In this document: positions 17,146 to 30,121 of the stretch, piece after piece
Numbering within the stretch: position 1 is the first letter of the stretch
Layout: every line of letters begins with the position of its first letter
Assembly: GCA_002914805.1 (NCBI GenBank)
Contig: JXTB01000255.1
Location: 480,512-544,511, forward strand
DNA length: 64,000 nucleotides
Reading direction: 5' to 3'
Source: Parasponia andersonii
Taxonomy: Eukaryota; Streptophyta; Magnoliopsida; Rosales; Cannabaceae
Made by a program: the position numbers and the translations under genes
Notes under the pieces: generated by a model
Database searches by the model: none
The model's input: the letters and a program-made list of their open reading frames with translations, nothing else
What the model was told of the DNA's origin: nothing

Positions 17146-18278
17146 TTTTTTTTTTTTCTTTCGCGAAGGGAGTTGGATTTATTAATAAACCAAATATATT
17201 TCTTTCCGAAAAGATATTTTCCAAGTAACAAACAAACTGACTTGCGAACTTCACGAACACTGGTTAAGATTTGTTCGACCTGAATGAAAACGTTGGACAA
17301 GAAAAAAAGAGAGAGGAAAAGAGTTAACAAACTCTGTTTATAGCTACTGCTGTACAACTGGAGTTGATCGTGTTTCAGCAGACAAGTTGTCTGGATTATG
17401 CGGTTTTTAAACATTTTTTTTTTTGGGTCCGGAAAGTAAATTAATTACTATTTATATATGCTCTTAATAAAATAGAGAATTCCCGACGACCGATCATTGA
17501 TATGATACCCATTCTTTGCGCACCCAAAAAAAATAAAATAAAAAATTCAAAAGTCAGTGATACGATACAGCCGTAACCCCTTTGAGGAATTCAACCAAAC
17601 TCATTTTTAAAGCTGCGCCACTCTCAATTATCTGTGCACTCTTTTCGCTCCATTAACAAATTTTCTTTCTTTTCCTTTTTTTTTTTTTTCCTTCTTTTTC
17701 TTAAGGAAAAAAAAATCACCAATAAGAAAAAAAATTTATAAGTCAGCACCCAAAAAAAGGGAAAAAAAAATAGGAAAGAAAAATGAATGATTCTTTGTTT
17801 AGAAAAATGAAAAAGGAATGTAATTATTAAAGGAGAGGGGTAATTTAGTCAATTGAGTGAGAGTCCTCCGGCCGCTGAAGAAGACCGCAAGTCTTTCTCA
17901 CTGGAGTCTCTCTCCTGGCACAGCTTTACCTTTTCAAACACCTCCTAATCCGCCCGGCCGTTCCTCGTTTTACGTACCAAAATCCCCAAAAAGGCGCGTG
18001 CATCCACGCTCTTCAACGGTTGGTTAGTTCCTCCCTACGCGCCGCGACTCTCTCTCCCTCTCTGTTATCTTCCTTCTCCCCTCACTTCTCCTCTGCTCTG
18101 CTCTGTTCTCAAACTNCCCCAAAGAAAAAAAAAAACCTTTTTTAGGGTTTTGGGTTTTTGGCGCTTTTTTTTTTTGTAGAAAAAATATTGATTTTTGGGT
18201 GGAATTGTTGGAGGAAATCGAAGAATCGTTTGGTATTTTGGTGTTAGAACATGCAATTTTTCTGTAATCAAAGCAACG
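17146..18278. other. Upstream region and 5' leader of the DRMY1-like gene
   Basis: There are long A/T runs at 17147-17160 and 17676-17770. From about 17860 the base composition rises and becomes pyrimidine-rich (18040-18115), as in a plant core promoter and 5' UTR. An N lies at 18116. The minus-strand open frames here are shadows of that composition. Confidence 0.5.
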
Positions 18279-21200
18279 ATGATTGAGAAAGCTAAGAAGC
18301 AGAGGAAGGGTTCGGTCGGCGAAGAAGACATTGCCACTCTGTTGCAAAGGTACCACTTTTTTTTTTTCCAAATATTTTTAGGTGAAGATTTTGGAAGTGG
18401 GATTATATATATTATATGTATATGTTTGTGTATATGATATTACTGGTGTGTATGAATTTGCAGGTACACGGCAACTACGGTGTTGGCATTGCTTCACGAA
18501 GTGGCTAACTGTACTGAGGTGAAGATTGATTGGAATGCGTTGGTGGTGAATACTTCGACTGGGATTTCTAATGCCAAGGAGTTTCAGATGCTGTGGCGCC
18601 ATTTAGCTTACCGCCATACTTTGCTTGAAAATTTTGAAGATGGGGATCAACCTTTGGTCAGTTTCCCACTATTCGCTGCATTAAAGTGTTCTGCTTTAGC
18701 GTTTTTATCAGAAAAAAAATTATAAAAAAAATGGGGGTTTTTGGTTGATTTAGCTATATTCTTCAGTTTAATTTTATTATTTTCTTATTTCCAATTTTAG
18801 GTATAGGATTTTAATTCAATAAGATAGAAAAGGACCTTATTTGATATTAAAAGTAAAAATCTTTTGGAATAAGATTGTCTGATATGAAATACTGTGGTTT
18901 GGTTCTTGGAAATGTTATTTTATCATGAATCTCTCTTTTAATGTTCCATGTCGTTAATAAAGCGGGAGTTGTTTCTTGTTTCCTGAAGTTAATTAGCGGC
19001 TGTGTGTTCAGCTTTGTTAATCCTTTCTGATATTTATTTTTGTCCCCAAAAAAATAAAAAGTATAAAAACCAGCATTTACCCTCGTTGTGTTTCCTCAAT
19101 GAATTATCCTCTCTCTCTCTCTCTCTCTCTCTCGGGAAAAACAAAATGAAAAATATTGTTGAATTATATTGTTTTCTAAAAATTGCATGACCGGCCTGGA
19201 GGTTATTTCTACATTTCATTTTCTTTGTCTTTATTGGTGTTAAACCTGGATTGCAGGATGATGATAGTGACTTGGAATACGAGCTGGAAGCTGTCCCTGC
19301 TGTTAGTACTGAAGCTTCAACAGAGGCTGCAGCATGTGTGAAGGTATATCAAGTTAATTGCATGTCCTTTAGAGTGAAATGAGATTTTATTTTATCAAAT
19401 TAATTGCATGTCCTTTAGAGTGAGATGAGATTTTATTTTGGATATGAATGTGCTGCTGGAAACTCCTTACATGGGTTGTTGACTGCATAATGATGTGGTG
19501 CCTTTTTTGTATGATCCCTCGAAATGAAGCCGGCTTTTATTTGGTTGCTTCCAGTTTGTTTTTAAATTTCATTGTTTTACGTTATCCAATCCTGTTATCA
19601 TACCGCAATATTTTGCTTCCAGGAAACTCTAGCTCTCAAATTTTGGGGCTTTAGGTTTAAGCATTTAGGGGGATAAAGTTCAGAGCTGAGAATTGCTCTC
19701 TCCATTTTACCATTAAGACTTAAGAGGTGGTCCTAAAGTTTACTTGCTTGGTATAGTAGATTCCTGAAAACTCATGTGACTTACTTAAAGTCTGGAAAAA
19801 TGAAACTTTGCCGCCAAAACTATTCTGGCCAATAATACTGGGCTTGGGCTTAATTACGGTAAAAGTGATGTAACAAGTATTTATGCATATGTTTCTAATT
19901 GCAGTTGATTGTCTTGTAAGCTGGGTTGACTGCTGAGTTCACACATGAAAAATGGTCTTGTTGTATGATATATCAATATGGTAATTTGCATATTGTTGAT
20001 TATGGTTAAACTAAAATTGGACAGGTTTCAAACTTCCATATACTTGGATAAAACTTATGACCATGGCTACAAGGCATTGCCTCAATATGTTGGTTGTTTC
20101 AGTTTGTTCGTATAAAAATATCTCTGGCTCCATGTTAGGGTGTTTATACATTTTAGGTTAGCTGCCTTATCAATATAAATTGTTGTTTGATTAGGTGTTG
20201 ATTGCATCTGGATTACCAAGTGACTCCATCCGAAGTGGCTCAACAGTTGAGGCTCCATTGACCATAAATATACCTAATGGCCTGTCTTCTAGAGCTTTAG
20301 ATCAACAAAGTTGTTCCATGCAAGGGACAAATATTACAGTTCCAGTTTCTGTCCAGAAGCAACCTGTACCTTCAGCAACATTTACTGACTTAGATACAAA
20401 TAGATCAGCTGTTGGCAACTTGCAGAATAGGAGGAAGAGAAAACCATGGTCAGAGGCTGAGGATATGGAACTTATTGCGGCTGTGAAGAAATGTGGTGAA
20501 GGAAATTGGGCAAATATGTTAAGAGGAGACTTCAAGGGGGATCGAACTGCCTCACAGCTATCTCAGGTCATTCTAGCTCTCCCTGACNTTTAGTTATTCT
20601 CCCTACCTCTATCTGGGCCTCTGGTCTTTACGTTTATGTGGTTTATCCTTCCTCAGATTTATTTTTCTAACTTATGGTCTTAAATTGACCCAGAATATTG
20701 AAATAAATAGATTTATTTCATGTCCCTAATATCTGCCTCTAAAGACCCCAAGAGGGGTTTAATGTGCCATTCCTGTGTTCAGCTGTGTTGTTTTGAGGCC
20801 TTAGTGTTACCTTTTGATTTATTTGTTGTGCTTAAACTGGCTGAATTACTAGGCCTTGCTAACGCATGGATTTTACTTGGGATCTGTTGGACTCTTGAAA
20901 TTTGCGTTTAGATTGTACAGACCTTTCATTTAAAATGATGAAAAAATTTATAGATCTTGATAGCTAATTATGAGATAATATAGATCCCCCACGAAATCTC
21001 CTGTGTCTATACTAATCCAATATGAAAGTATGATACAGGGAGGGTTAGTTGCTTGGAAGGTAGCTTCTGAAACCAGTAAACTATACACGTGTAAAGTTTT
21101 AGAGACACGTGGGAAATCAAGTCAAATCAAATGAAATAGTTTAGGTCAATGGTGTAGGTTTCATTCTTTGTCATCTCATCTGTTCATAGATGAGAGTATA

Positions 21201-23925
21201 CTAATTACTAAATCTAGAGCTCAATACTCTTAGGTAATGGAGACACACATTCTGTCTTGTTAATCAAAGTGGAGAAGTGTAAAGGGAAAATTGAAGAAAG
21301 GCTTCATTTCATGAAGGATCATGAGGGAAGGTGTGTGGATCTTCACATTCAAATTTGTCAGGTTGGATGGATTCAACCTTAGACTCCAAATTGAACATGG
21401 AAGGAGAAGACATCTTTGAGGTTCCCAAATCTCAAAGACATTATTTTCTTCTTTTTTTGGTCATGTAGCAAATTCATTTGGCATTTCCAAAGTTAATAAT
21501 AAATGAAGTCGCTAGCATTTCAAATTTCTTACAGGCTATAGTGCAAGGACCTGGTTCCTCCTTTAATAAGATTTGGTTACATTTTGTTGTATTAGGGTAC
21601 CTTTACACGGATTTTTCCTCTGTACATATTAGTTTTCTGAGGTATGGAATTTATATTATATTCTTTCCTCTAGTCTATCTTTAGCAAATATTAATGTATT
21701 TTTTTCAGCAAGCTGGAAGTGAACAATAGACATAGCGAAGATAATTTTTCTAGATATAGGATTATGTTCCCAGCAAAATAACAGCAATAATAATAATGGT
21801 ATCTGTAGTAATTGTTAATTGGTCTAAAGACTGCTGATGATTTATTTTTTTTAATACAAGTTTCTTACTTGAAATTTTGATTCCATTGTAACACAGTAAG
21901 CCGTTGTCATCTAGTCCGGTCAGGATGTCTGGGTTTCACCCAGTTTTCCCGGGTTCAAATCCCGGCAACGGAAACTTCCCTCCTAATGATGATGTTTAGG
22001 TCCTTTTCTTGGGAAAAAAATAAACTAGAATATAAAACATCAAGAAAAAATCATCATCAATTTCTTGTTTGTTTCATTTACTTTATGGAATGGGTGATGC
22101 ATCCTCAAACACTGCCCGTGCTCAAGTCTTAGAGTTGTTGTCTACCCCACTTTCCATTGGCTTTGGTTTGTGTTTGGGTGGATGGTCTTTCTCATGTCTT
22201 GTTCTACTAATTGTATGAATATATTGCTATGTGCAGAGATGGTCCATTATCAGGAAGCGAAATGGCAACTTGAATCTGGGAGGCAAATCAAATGGCACAC
22301 AACTTTCTGAGGCACAGCTGGCAGCACGTCATGCAATGTCTGTAGCCCTGAAAATGCCAGTTAAAAGCATAACAGGTAATGCAATTAGTCCTGGTGATTC
22401 TCTCCTCTTATGCTATTTTAGTAGTGTACTGGATATGCCTAATCTGGCTTTTATTTGTCAAATATTCTAGCCACTTCGTTGTCCATTGTTCACTTTCCTC
22501 TACTCTCTTCTATTTGAAAGTCTTTACAATTTCTGGATGCATCACCTCTTGAAGGGCTTTGAGTAGTGTCTACATGTGTCTTTCAATTAGTTACTGTCTT
22601 TCTGCTTCAAGATGTCGGTTTTTATCTTCTTGCTTCCTCTTCTTTTGTTTAATTATTGTACACTGCTGGTTTCTTGTGAATTTGGAATAGATTAGCTGTT
22701 ATTGTTATTCCCTAGGGGAGACCTTTGGGTTAAGATGCCTTTTGAACTCACTCATGGAGACCTTACTAATGAATTCGCCTTAAAATGGTTTTTCAAGTTG
22801 CATAATGGTTGGTTTTATATATTTATTTAAATAATTTTCCATGCAATTTGCTTTCTTTATGCAAAGTTAATATGGCTTTTTGAATTATGAACAGCTGGAA
22901 CAACGACCACTAATAGCTTAGCTAGAACAAATTCAGCCGGTAATTCTGCCATAACAAATGCAACTAAACATTCCATGCTTATTACTGGTGAAACTTCAAT
23001 GAGTGGCAGCAGCTTCTTACAATCATTAAAGCAGTCTCAGGAAAACCTCACATCCAAAACATCTCCTGTGGGTTCACTGGGTCCCACGGCAAAATCTCGA
23101 GTACCACTAAAAAAGCCTGTACTGAAGTCTGCTCCATCGTCAGATGCCATGGTAAGAGCCACTGCAGTAGCTGCTGGGGCACGCATTGCTTCTCCATCAG
23201 ATGCTGCGTCATTGCTCAAGGCTGCTCAGGCAAAGAATGCTGTGCATATTATGCCCACAGGTGGTGGTCCTGTTAAGTCATCCATGGCCACCAGTGGCAT
23301 GCCCACCCACTCAGAGAGTCATCCTAATGTACACTACATCCGTACTGGCCTAGCATCTACACCAATTTCCACCTACCCTGCTGCCACACCTAGTGCCTCA
23401 ACTCCTAGTTCAGTCAAAGCTATCCCGCCAGCAGTTGAGCATACTCCAACTGTTAATGGCGCATCATTAGATGTTCGTTCTAAGCAGAACAATGATGTGA
23501 GCTGTACTCAGGCCTGTGAACTTCCCTCAAAACAAACGATTAAGACAGAAGAAATATCAATTTCTGAGTTGGGGCCCCCCACAAAGGAGCAAATCCAAGG
23601 AGATCAAGCTTGTATCTCAGCAAACTCTGAGGGTGAGTTGGTGAAAGAAAATAAACTGGCTTCAAATGCAGAGGATGAGTCAGTCAAAGAAAACAAAGTA
23701 GTGGCTTCACCAGATATAAATGTCGAGTTAAAAGGTACATCTGAGGTTGGGAATTTAGCTAGTTCAATGAATGTGATGAAAGCTGAGAATGCTAATCAAG
23801 TTATCGTTGACGTCCAGCCGAAAGGGACGGAAATTGAGAATGATACTGAGATGATAGATTCAATAGCTGGAGCAGGTGATAATCATGATGCAGTTGAGGA
23901 AGATGGTGAGAATCAAGACAGATAA
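18279..23925 (+). CDS. DRMY1: DRMY1-like protein with one Myb/SANT domain, 6 exons, complete
   Basis: Exons 18279-18349, 18464-18656, 19257-19343, 20195-20566, 22237-22375 and 22895-23925 join in phase to 630 codons. The N-terminus MIEKAKKQRKGSVGEEDIATLLQRY and the segment FQMLWRHLAYRH are hallmarks of the plant family of Arabidopsis DRMY1 (At1g58220) and its paralogue. A single Myb/SANT domain lies at about residues 197-249. It has W at KPWSEAED, GNWANML and QRWSIIRKR, split by intron 4. The C-terminal 340 residues (exon 6) are Ser/Thr/Ala-rich and end acidic (EEDGENQDR), and are probably disordered. DRMY1 is a nuclear, Myb-like developmental regulator linked to cell growth and robust sepal development. 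The ATG chosen is the first one in frame after the pyrimidine-rich leader. A 46-bp-period duplication lies in intron 3, and intron 4 carries a tRNA-like gene. It converges on the NET2-type gene. Confidence 0.93.
19354..19439. repeat. 40-bp direct duplication in DRMY1 intron 3
   Basis: The unit starting TTAATTGCATGTCCTTTAGA occurs at 19354-19393 and again at 19400-19439, with one visible difference (GAAATGAG versus GAGATGAG). The period is 46 bp. It looks like a recent local duplication. Confidence 0.85.
21900..21972 (+). tRNA. tRNA-Glu (anticodon TTC), possibly a pseudogene
   Basis: 73 bases fold as a cloverleaf: acceptor GCCGTTG/CAACGGA, D arm ATCT-AGTCCGGTCA-GGAT, anticodon stem TCTGG with loop GTTTCAC, and T arm CCGGG-TTCAAAT-CCCGG. 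The loop places TTC at positions 34-36, which reads Glu. The body matches plant nuclear tRNA-Glu rather than organelle types. Weak points are a G-A mismatch at 1:72 (T is normal at position 1), a T-T mismatch at 27:43, G in place of C at position 32, and an altered variable loop. No T-run terminator directly follows. It lies on the same strand inside DRMY1 intron 4. Confidence 0.7.
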
Positions 23926-24796
23926 GATGCAGGAAGATCTTCCGGCGGCAGAAGCATGCAATGAGAAATTGGAGATTGTATTCAAAGAAGCTGTCTGAGA
24001 GTTAGGGCGCTAAAGGAGTAGAGATATATTGCTCAAATTAACACTTTTTATTTGAATTTGTTAGGAATTGTGTATTGTAGAGTTGGATGTTTCTGGGAAC
24101 TGAAGGATGGAATGAAATATTCATCTTTGTCAATTATGTAAATTCTTCTATTGTTTCTGGGTGATGGAATCACTACGATGCCTTCTATTATGGGCTTCTT
24201 CTTTTTTTTTTTTCCTTCTTTTTTTAATCTTGGAGAATAATACTTTTCTTAGTAAAATCTGAAAATTAGACCAATTGTCTTTTTATGTTTTTTTTAGAAA
24301 AATGTCTTTTTATGTTTTTTTAGAAAAATAATCTCATTATTTAGTGATAGAAATTTCTTGTTATAATGTAGAGGTGTTCTTTAAACGAAAAAAAAAGGGA
24401 TAATTTTGTACAAAATTATTTATTGTCCCAGTTGAACGGGATCTCCATCGGTTCCTAAATGGTGTGCATGGGACTGGTCTCTTATGCACATACCAAACAT
24501 GAAAACTCTCGGTGGAACAGAAAAATAAAATTTTTCCACCATGGATGAGTAGATAAGACACAATATATAGATGGTGAAAATTGTAAATTAGAAACAGGTC
24601 CTGAATAAATGGTAAATCAAATGAAGCAAACGATGAAGAAAGGAGAATCTGTTTTGATCAGAAACCAAAAGTGAAAGAACAAACATTATTCTTACTTCAC
24701 TAATAAATAAAAGGACATTAATCTTTCTTCATCTCCTATCTGCATCTAGAATCTAAAGACTACCAAGAATGAATCTGGCAGGGGAATATCACTGAC
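23926..24796. other. Shared 3' region between two convergent genes
   Basis: The stop codons of the DRMY1-like and NET2-like genes lie about 870 bp apart. The stretch holds both 3' UTRs; AAATAAAA near 24524 and 24706 could act in either. A 40-bp imperfect duplication built on TGTCTTTTTATGTTTTTT lies at about 24275-24330. There is no gene here. Confidence 0.55.
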
Positions 24797-27700
24797 TTAT
24801 GTTGGGAGTGGTCCAGCTGTTGCTAGATCACTATATTGTTTCTGAAGAGCAGGACTCACACACGAGAAGATCGATGGCTTTTGCCTCTTTAACTTAACAC
24901 CAAACAAGAAAGACCTCAAAGGAATCCGAGGTCTAGGAGGATGGTGTTTAATGGGGGAGTGATCATTCTTTGTGGCAGATATCCCAAGCTCCTCATTGAG
25001 TTTCGCCAGACTCTTCTCCACTTCAACCTTGAACCCTTTCACACGATTAAGGCCCACTTTTAGTTCGTCTGCAACCTTGTTGTTCTCCTGCTTCATGTTG
25101 AGAACTTCTCCCTGGAACTTTGCAGCCTGGTATTCGCTCAGCCCGGCATTTTCGGCTTCAGAACCTGCCCCAGATACCCTCGATATCTCGTCCTGGATGT
25201 TGCACAAGGATGAGAATCTGCCCTGCAACTCGTCTTTTAGAACAGCATTGTGTTCCAACCAGAGCGACATCTCAGTTTGGATTTCCCTCAGGTGTCTGTA
25301 TATAGGCCTAGCATCTGATAATATAGAATGTTGTTTGGAGCCTGTTATACCTCCTGGCTTCTTGTTATGATTCTCCTTTAGTTTCGATAAATCCAGGTGT
25401 AGATCCTCTATTGAAGTCTCAAACTTCTGTATCTGATGAACCGAAGTGCTGAACCTCAACCAGAACTCCAGGTTCTCCTCCAGCAGTCCATCAATATCCG
25501 ACCGGAACTTTTCTATGATGGGAGAAACAAAATGGGGTTTCGCAGCCTGCTTTTGATTAACCATCTTTCCGCTATCCTCGTCGTTTTCATTAGACCCTTT
25601 CAAGTTGTCTGCTGAGGCCATGAGTTTCTCCAGAGTTTCAACATTTTGGTTCTCAAGCTCATCAGAAATCGAATCCCGATCCGAATGTAGAGGTGGGATT
25701 TCACTTAAGCTCTCAGCTGAAGGTTCCTGACTTGTTGGGTACTTATATTCTGTGGAGCAAGTAAATGGACTTTCATCAGGATTCGTCTGTGGTGGGTACT
25801 CAAACTTGTTTTTTAAGCTTTTGAGCTGCTCATCTTTAGAGGCAATATCACTCTTCAACTCTCTTATCTGTACTGCCAGTTCAAATATGCTATCACGGTT
25901 CTTGTTCTCCATTTCACTCAGCTTCTTCTTCACTTCCTTATAATCCTGAAGAACTGAAGTATACTCCTCAAGTAAGATCTTTTCTCTGTCCTCTAAACCT
26001 TTCAAGAACAGCCGCCTCAAGTTTCGTTGACAACCAGCTTCTTCTCCTTCATTCTCCACCTCTAATATCTCCCTTGTCTCATCAGACAACTCTTTCTTCT
26101 CTTCTCCCACATCCTCCTGCTTCTGTTCCTCTACTTCAACACTCTCAAAACCAGGATCATTGCTCGGATTCGTTCGGTTTTCGACCGAGTTATCAAGGAC
26201 TGTAGAACTGTCTTTCTTCTCTTCCTCTTCGTCTCTACTTTTTCTTGGTTTGCTATACTCAACCTCCTCATCCTGCTTCACACTTTGCAACTTCTCCGAG
26301 AGATGATCAAGATTACAACTAGCTTCAGTAAAATGCGTTTGGAGATTGTCGTTTTGGACTCTGAAACTTTGGTTCAGAATCTTGACCCTTCTCAACTCTT
26401 CCTCCAACTCTCTGAGCTTCTTACTCATATTCTCCGAACCTTTCTTCAAACTATCATTGTCGTTTTCCAAGCTCCGAACATTCGCTTGAAGCTGATCAGT
26501 CTCTGAACCTAACCTCTTCACCAAAGCAGTCTGAGAAGAAACCTCAGTTTCAAGACTAACAACCTTGTTCACAAGCTCATCAATCTTCTCGGCTAGTTCA
26601 GTTACAGTAAGAGAAGACTTTGAACTGACGTCAAGTTTTTCCTTAATATTTTCCCTCAACGTCTTCACATTACTTTCCTCAGTTCCAACAATCTCTTCAT
26701 CCAAATTTTCCTCCTTAGACTCTACTTTCCTTCCCTCTGTTTGTTTCCCGAGAAACTTCTCTCTGATCCTAGAAAACTTCTCATGAGCATCTTTTATCTT
26801 ATGCTGCTCTACTCTAGCCTCTTCGGCCGACCGGTCTTGCTTCTCTTGCAACTTAACCAAAGTGTCTTGACACGATTTGAGAGCCGTTGCCGCCATTAGA
26901 GCTCGAGCTTCATCATCTTCAATAACAGTCTGAATACCAAACTCATCTTGTAAACTACTAACCCTTTTCTGCATTTCGGTTATCTGATTCTCAATCTCCC
27001 AAAACTTCTGATATCCATGTTCATACATACTCTTCACAAACTCCTTCTCTGTTTGTAACCCCAAAATACCCTTTTGGACGTTGTCAATTTCCTCCAAAGC
27101 CTCTGTTCTCGTTAGCCCTGAACTCGGTGCCGGTTTGACTGATCTAGAACTAGAAGCAAGCCTTTTAAGCCGGGATCCTTTTCTTGAAATCGGCATAGAT
27201 GGGCTCCTGAAGTCCTTGTTGGGTATTTTTGGAACTTTGGGGATGCTTCGTTTGGATTGATCAGAAGAAGAAGAAGAAGAAGAAGTTGAAGTTAGAGAAT
27301 GGTTTTCTTCATCGTCGACATCCATGGCGAACTCATGGACTCGTTCGGGGTAGACTGTGGCTATGGTTCGGTTGGCGCTTTGGAGCTCTCGGGAGAGATG
27401 GTCGTATCTCTCTGCCAAGGCTCGATAAGCTCGAAAAGACTCTTCCACGAAGTTTATCAGTTCTGGTCTTTTTCTGTAATACATTTCGGCTCTTTGTGCA
27501 AATGAGTCTCCACCATCGTCTATGACTCTCAGAGTATTACCCACCTTTTCCTCCATGTCTGTCAAAAACACACGTGATGTCGTATATTTGTGTATATATA
27601 TATATATATATATTCTTTATAACGAGACGTATGATAAGTAAAATTGATATTATTTTTTTATATACAAGATAAATTTTCATTAATTAAATTGATGTTAGTA

Positions 27701-28113
27701 TATATTGGTAAAAAAATTACACATAAATTAAAAAAAAAATCTAGTGATCGGTTGCTCATATATATATATATATATATATTAGTCCCTATTGATCATTCTT
27801 TTTGATGAAGTGTAACTCTCAATCTATATTATGTTACGCATAATCTATTGAAATTATGAGCAATGTGTTTTCATTAGTTTTGAAAATTATGTGAACAGGG
27901 TAAGAAAGTTTCAACGTTGATCTGTCATCTAAAGCCGGAGAAAAACCGAGTATTTATATATACACATAGATTTCCATGTAATGTACGAAATAGTGATAGG
28001 AACATATGCAAATATATACCTTGGAGGTTTTGTTCTAGCCATTTTGACTGTTTTGTCCTCACGTGGCTTGCCCACCACCATGAATATGCATTGCTTGCTG
28101 CTCTCTGCAACAT
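24797..28113 (-). CDS. NET2A: NET2-type (KIP1-like) actin-binding protein, 2 exons, complete
   Basis: Exon 1 is 28113-28020 (MLQRAASNAYSWWWASH...WLEQNLQ) and exon 2 is 27558-24797. They join with a phase-1 split Asp codon to 951 residues. The first 85 residues or so form the NET actin-binding (NAB) domain, with the SWWW(A)SH motif, YYRKRPELINFVEE and AYRALAERYDHLS. The rest is Glu/Lys/Leu-rich with heptad-like stretches, so mostly coiled coil, broken by acidic and Ser-rich linkers. NET2 proteins decorate F-actin; Arabidopsis NET2A acts in pollen tubes with the receptor kinases PRK4/5, and KIP1 was found as a pollen kinase partner. The longest frame in exon 2 starts with an intronic Met and would lose the NAB start; the two-exon model restores it. 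Intron 1 (27559-28019) carries two TA microsatellites. Its neighbour DRMY1-like is also the neighbour of NET2A in Arabidopsis. Confidence 0.93.
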
Positions 28114-28155
28114 CTCTCTCTTTAGAATCTAAAGAATAATCTAAACTTTCAACAG

Positions 28156-28159
28156 ATCA

Positions 28160-28204
<45 letters not shown>
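28156..28204. repeat. (CT)n(AT)n microsatellite upstream of the NET2-type gene
   Basis: About ten CT units are followed by about eleven TA units, ending in ATGTGCAG. It lies 40-90 bp upstream of the start codon on the minus strand, in the leader or core promoter, where it reads as (TA)n(GA)n. Length changes here could affect the leader. Related TA runs lie at 27594-27611 and 27757-27778 in intron 1. Confidence 0.9.
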
Positions 28205-29875
28205 GTGCAGAATCAAAGGAAGCCTATAAGCTAAGACATGCACGAAAAACTAGCAGAGAGGTAGAAGCCTATAACGACGTGCATGCTACTGCAGAATGAG
28301 AGAATAGCAAAAGCCATGATGGACCACGATGAAAGTGATTCATGAAGAAACAGAACTCAGAAAAAAATCGAGTTATTTGGGAAAATTTCTATGAGCAATT
28401 AGAACCAGACATATTTTTGGGGAGCATGAGTATACCTCGGCTGAATTATAGGTTTTGGTCCCTTTTTCTTTCCAAAGGACTCAAATCACCTTAATCCTGC
28501 ACATTTCATGTTCCATGAGCTTTGTTGATTACAATTTTCTCGTAATTTTAGTAGTTTTTTAAATCAGGTGGCACCCTTTTATTGGTGGGTTAAATTCGAG
28601 ATGGAGATTTCAGACAGGTGATTTGAGTCTCTTCTAGAAAACTCGTTATTGAAGGCCTTTCAATGCGGGTGTCCACTGATTTTAGTCACGACTCATGTGT
28701 CCAACCAGTGAGTTAGGCTTTCTATATGTTAAAATTAGAATATGACGAACTTGTTAGATCTACATTAAAAAAAAAAAAATCAATAGATGAAATATATATT
28801 CCAAGTGACTGAACAAGATCTCTGTGACCGTACCCAATTAGTAATATCCTTAACTTTATCTATTACTCAATGTGCCTGTTCTTTATTAGAAAAGCTTGAG
28901 ACTAATAACTCAATGTGCCTGTATCTTGTAACCACTTCTAAGCAGTATTGCTGGCTCCTTGATCATTTTATACCCATTCTGACAACAACAAGTCTTTAAC
29001 TAATTTCAGATTAATCTCTATAAGAAAAGAACATATCGATCAAGCAAAATGTTTGATTAGTCATATGATCAGAAATTGCGACATCCAGTTGCCACTACGA
29101 TAAGTAGCAAGGATATCAGACACTTCAAGTCTTGTGCTTCACATTATTCCCGTATTTTTTACAGCGTTTATACTAAGATCATGTTTACTAAACCACCGTT
29201 AAGGGAATAAAAAATAATGGGTTGGAAGACTAGGCGATTATATCATTCCCCTTGCTCTCTGTCACGGATTCGTAAAGATACCCTAAATCAGTCAATTCCC
29301 ATGAAAATATCTCTGTTGATCCTCGATGGAAATCTAATAAGAACATTATAATGACTAATAAAACTAGGGCGACACTTTTTGTTATCACAAAACAGATGCA
29401 ATTATTCACAAATTATTGACAAAGTAGTAAGATAAAACATAAACCTGCCGAGGATTTTCGCTATCAGCAGAACATATGAATTATTCACAAGTAATTTACA
29501 AAGTACTAAGGTAACATAGATCTGCTTACACTATTTACATCAAAGAATCACAAAGCAGGCATATGACAGATACACGCCAATTAATCTAGCCAAAACTTTT
29601 TTTTTCCCGTTATTTTTCTCTGCTTATCCTTTTTTTTTTTTTTGCTTGGAGATTTCTCCTTATGCTAAAGGATAGCATCCTTAATTTGAAATGTCAAACA
29701 GGAAGATAGCAGCAGCCCTCTGTCCCAAACAGCCCTACGACAAATGCAGTAGAAAGCGACTAAGTCATCTACCAGTTAAGTAACACTGGAATCCTGAATC
29801 GTCTGCTGCTTCTCAAAAATATTAGCTCCAATCAATATTAGCCAATTTTCTCTTTTCTTGTAGTAACNCGGCGCC
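28205..29875. other. Intergenic, no gene recognised
   Basis: AT-rich DNA with only short open frames. A weak tRNA-like B-box (GATTTGAGTCTC, about 28620) was seen without an A-box or flanking duplication. An N lies at 29868. Confidence 0.5.
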
Positions 29876-30050
29876 TATTTGAGACCATACAGAGATTTTT
29901 TCAACCTGCAAACCAAGTTCTCCTTACCTGTTTTAACAAAATCTTCTAGTTGGAGCATATAAATTTCTTTTTCAAGTTCTCCATGAAGAAAAGTAGTTTT
30001 CACATCTAGCTGCTCTAGATGTAGGTCAAACTTAGCACCCAACACCTCTT
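29876..30050 (-). pseudogene. Fragment of a Ty1/copia reverse transcriptase
   Basis: Read on the minus strand, about 55 codons give the copia motif series HLEQLDVKTTFLHGELEKEIYM, CRLKKSLYGLK, followed by a stop. This is the first part of the reverse-transcriptase domain (usual form LDVKTAFLHG and KKSLYGLKQ). Nothing else of the element is visible on either side: there are no LTRs, integrase or RNase H. It is a small dead scrap. It lies within 75 bp of the last exon of the small gene at 30122-31318, so probably in or next to its 3' UTR. Confidence 0.85.
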
Positions 30051-30121
30051 TTTTTTTTCCTTTTTACTTTATTTTTCTTCTGCAATATTTGATCATGTTG
30101 AGTCCACACATTTTCAGAAAA

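Noticed and set aside
18024..18371. Minus-strand frames of 90 and 115 codons
   Set aside because: Shadows of the pyrimidine-rich leader and exon 1 of the DRMY1-like gene; they cross an N.
28560..28760. Possible second SINE (B-box-like GATTTGAGTCTC)
   Set aside because: No A-box at the right distance, no tail and no flanking duplication.
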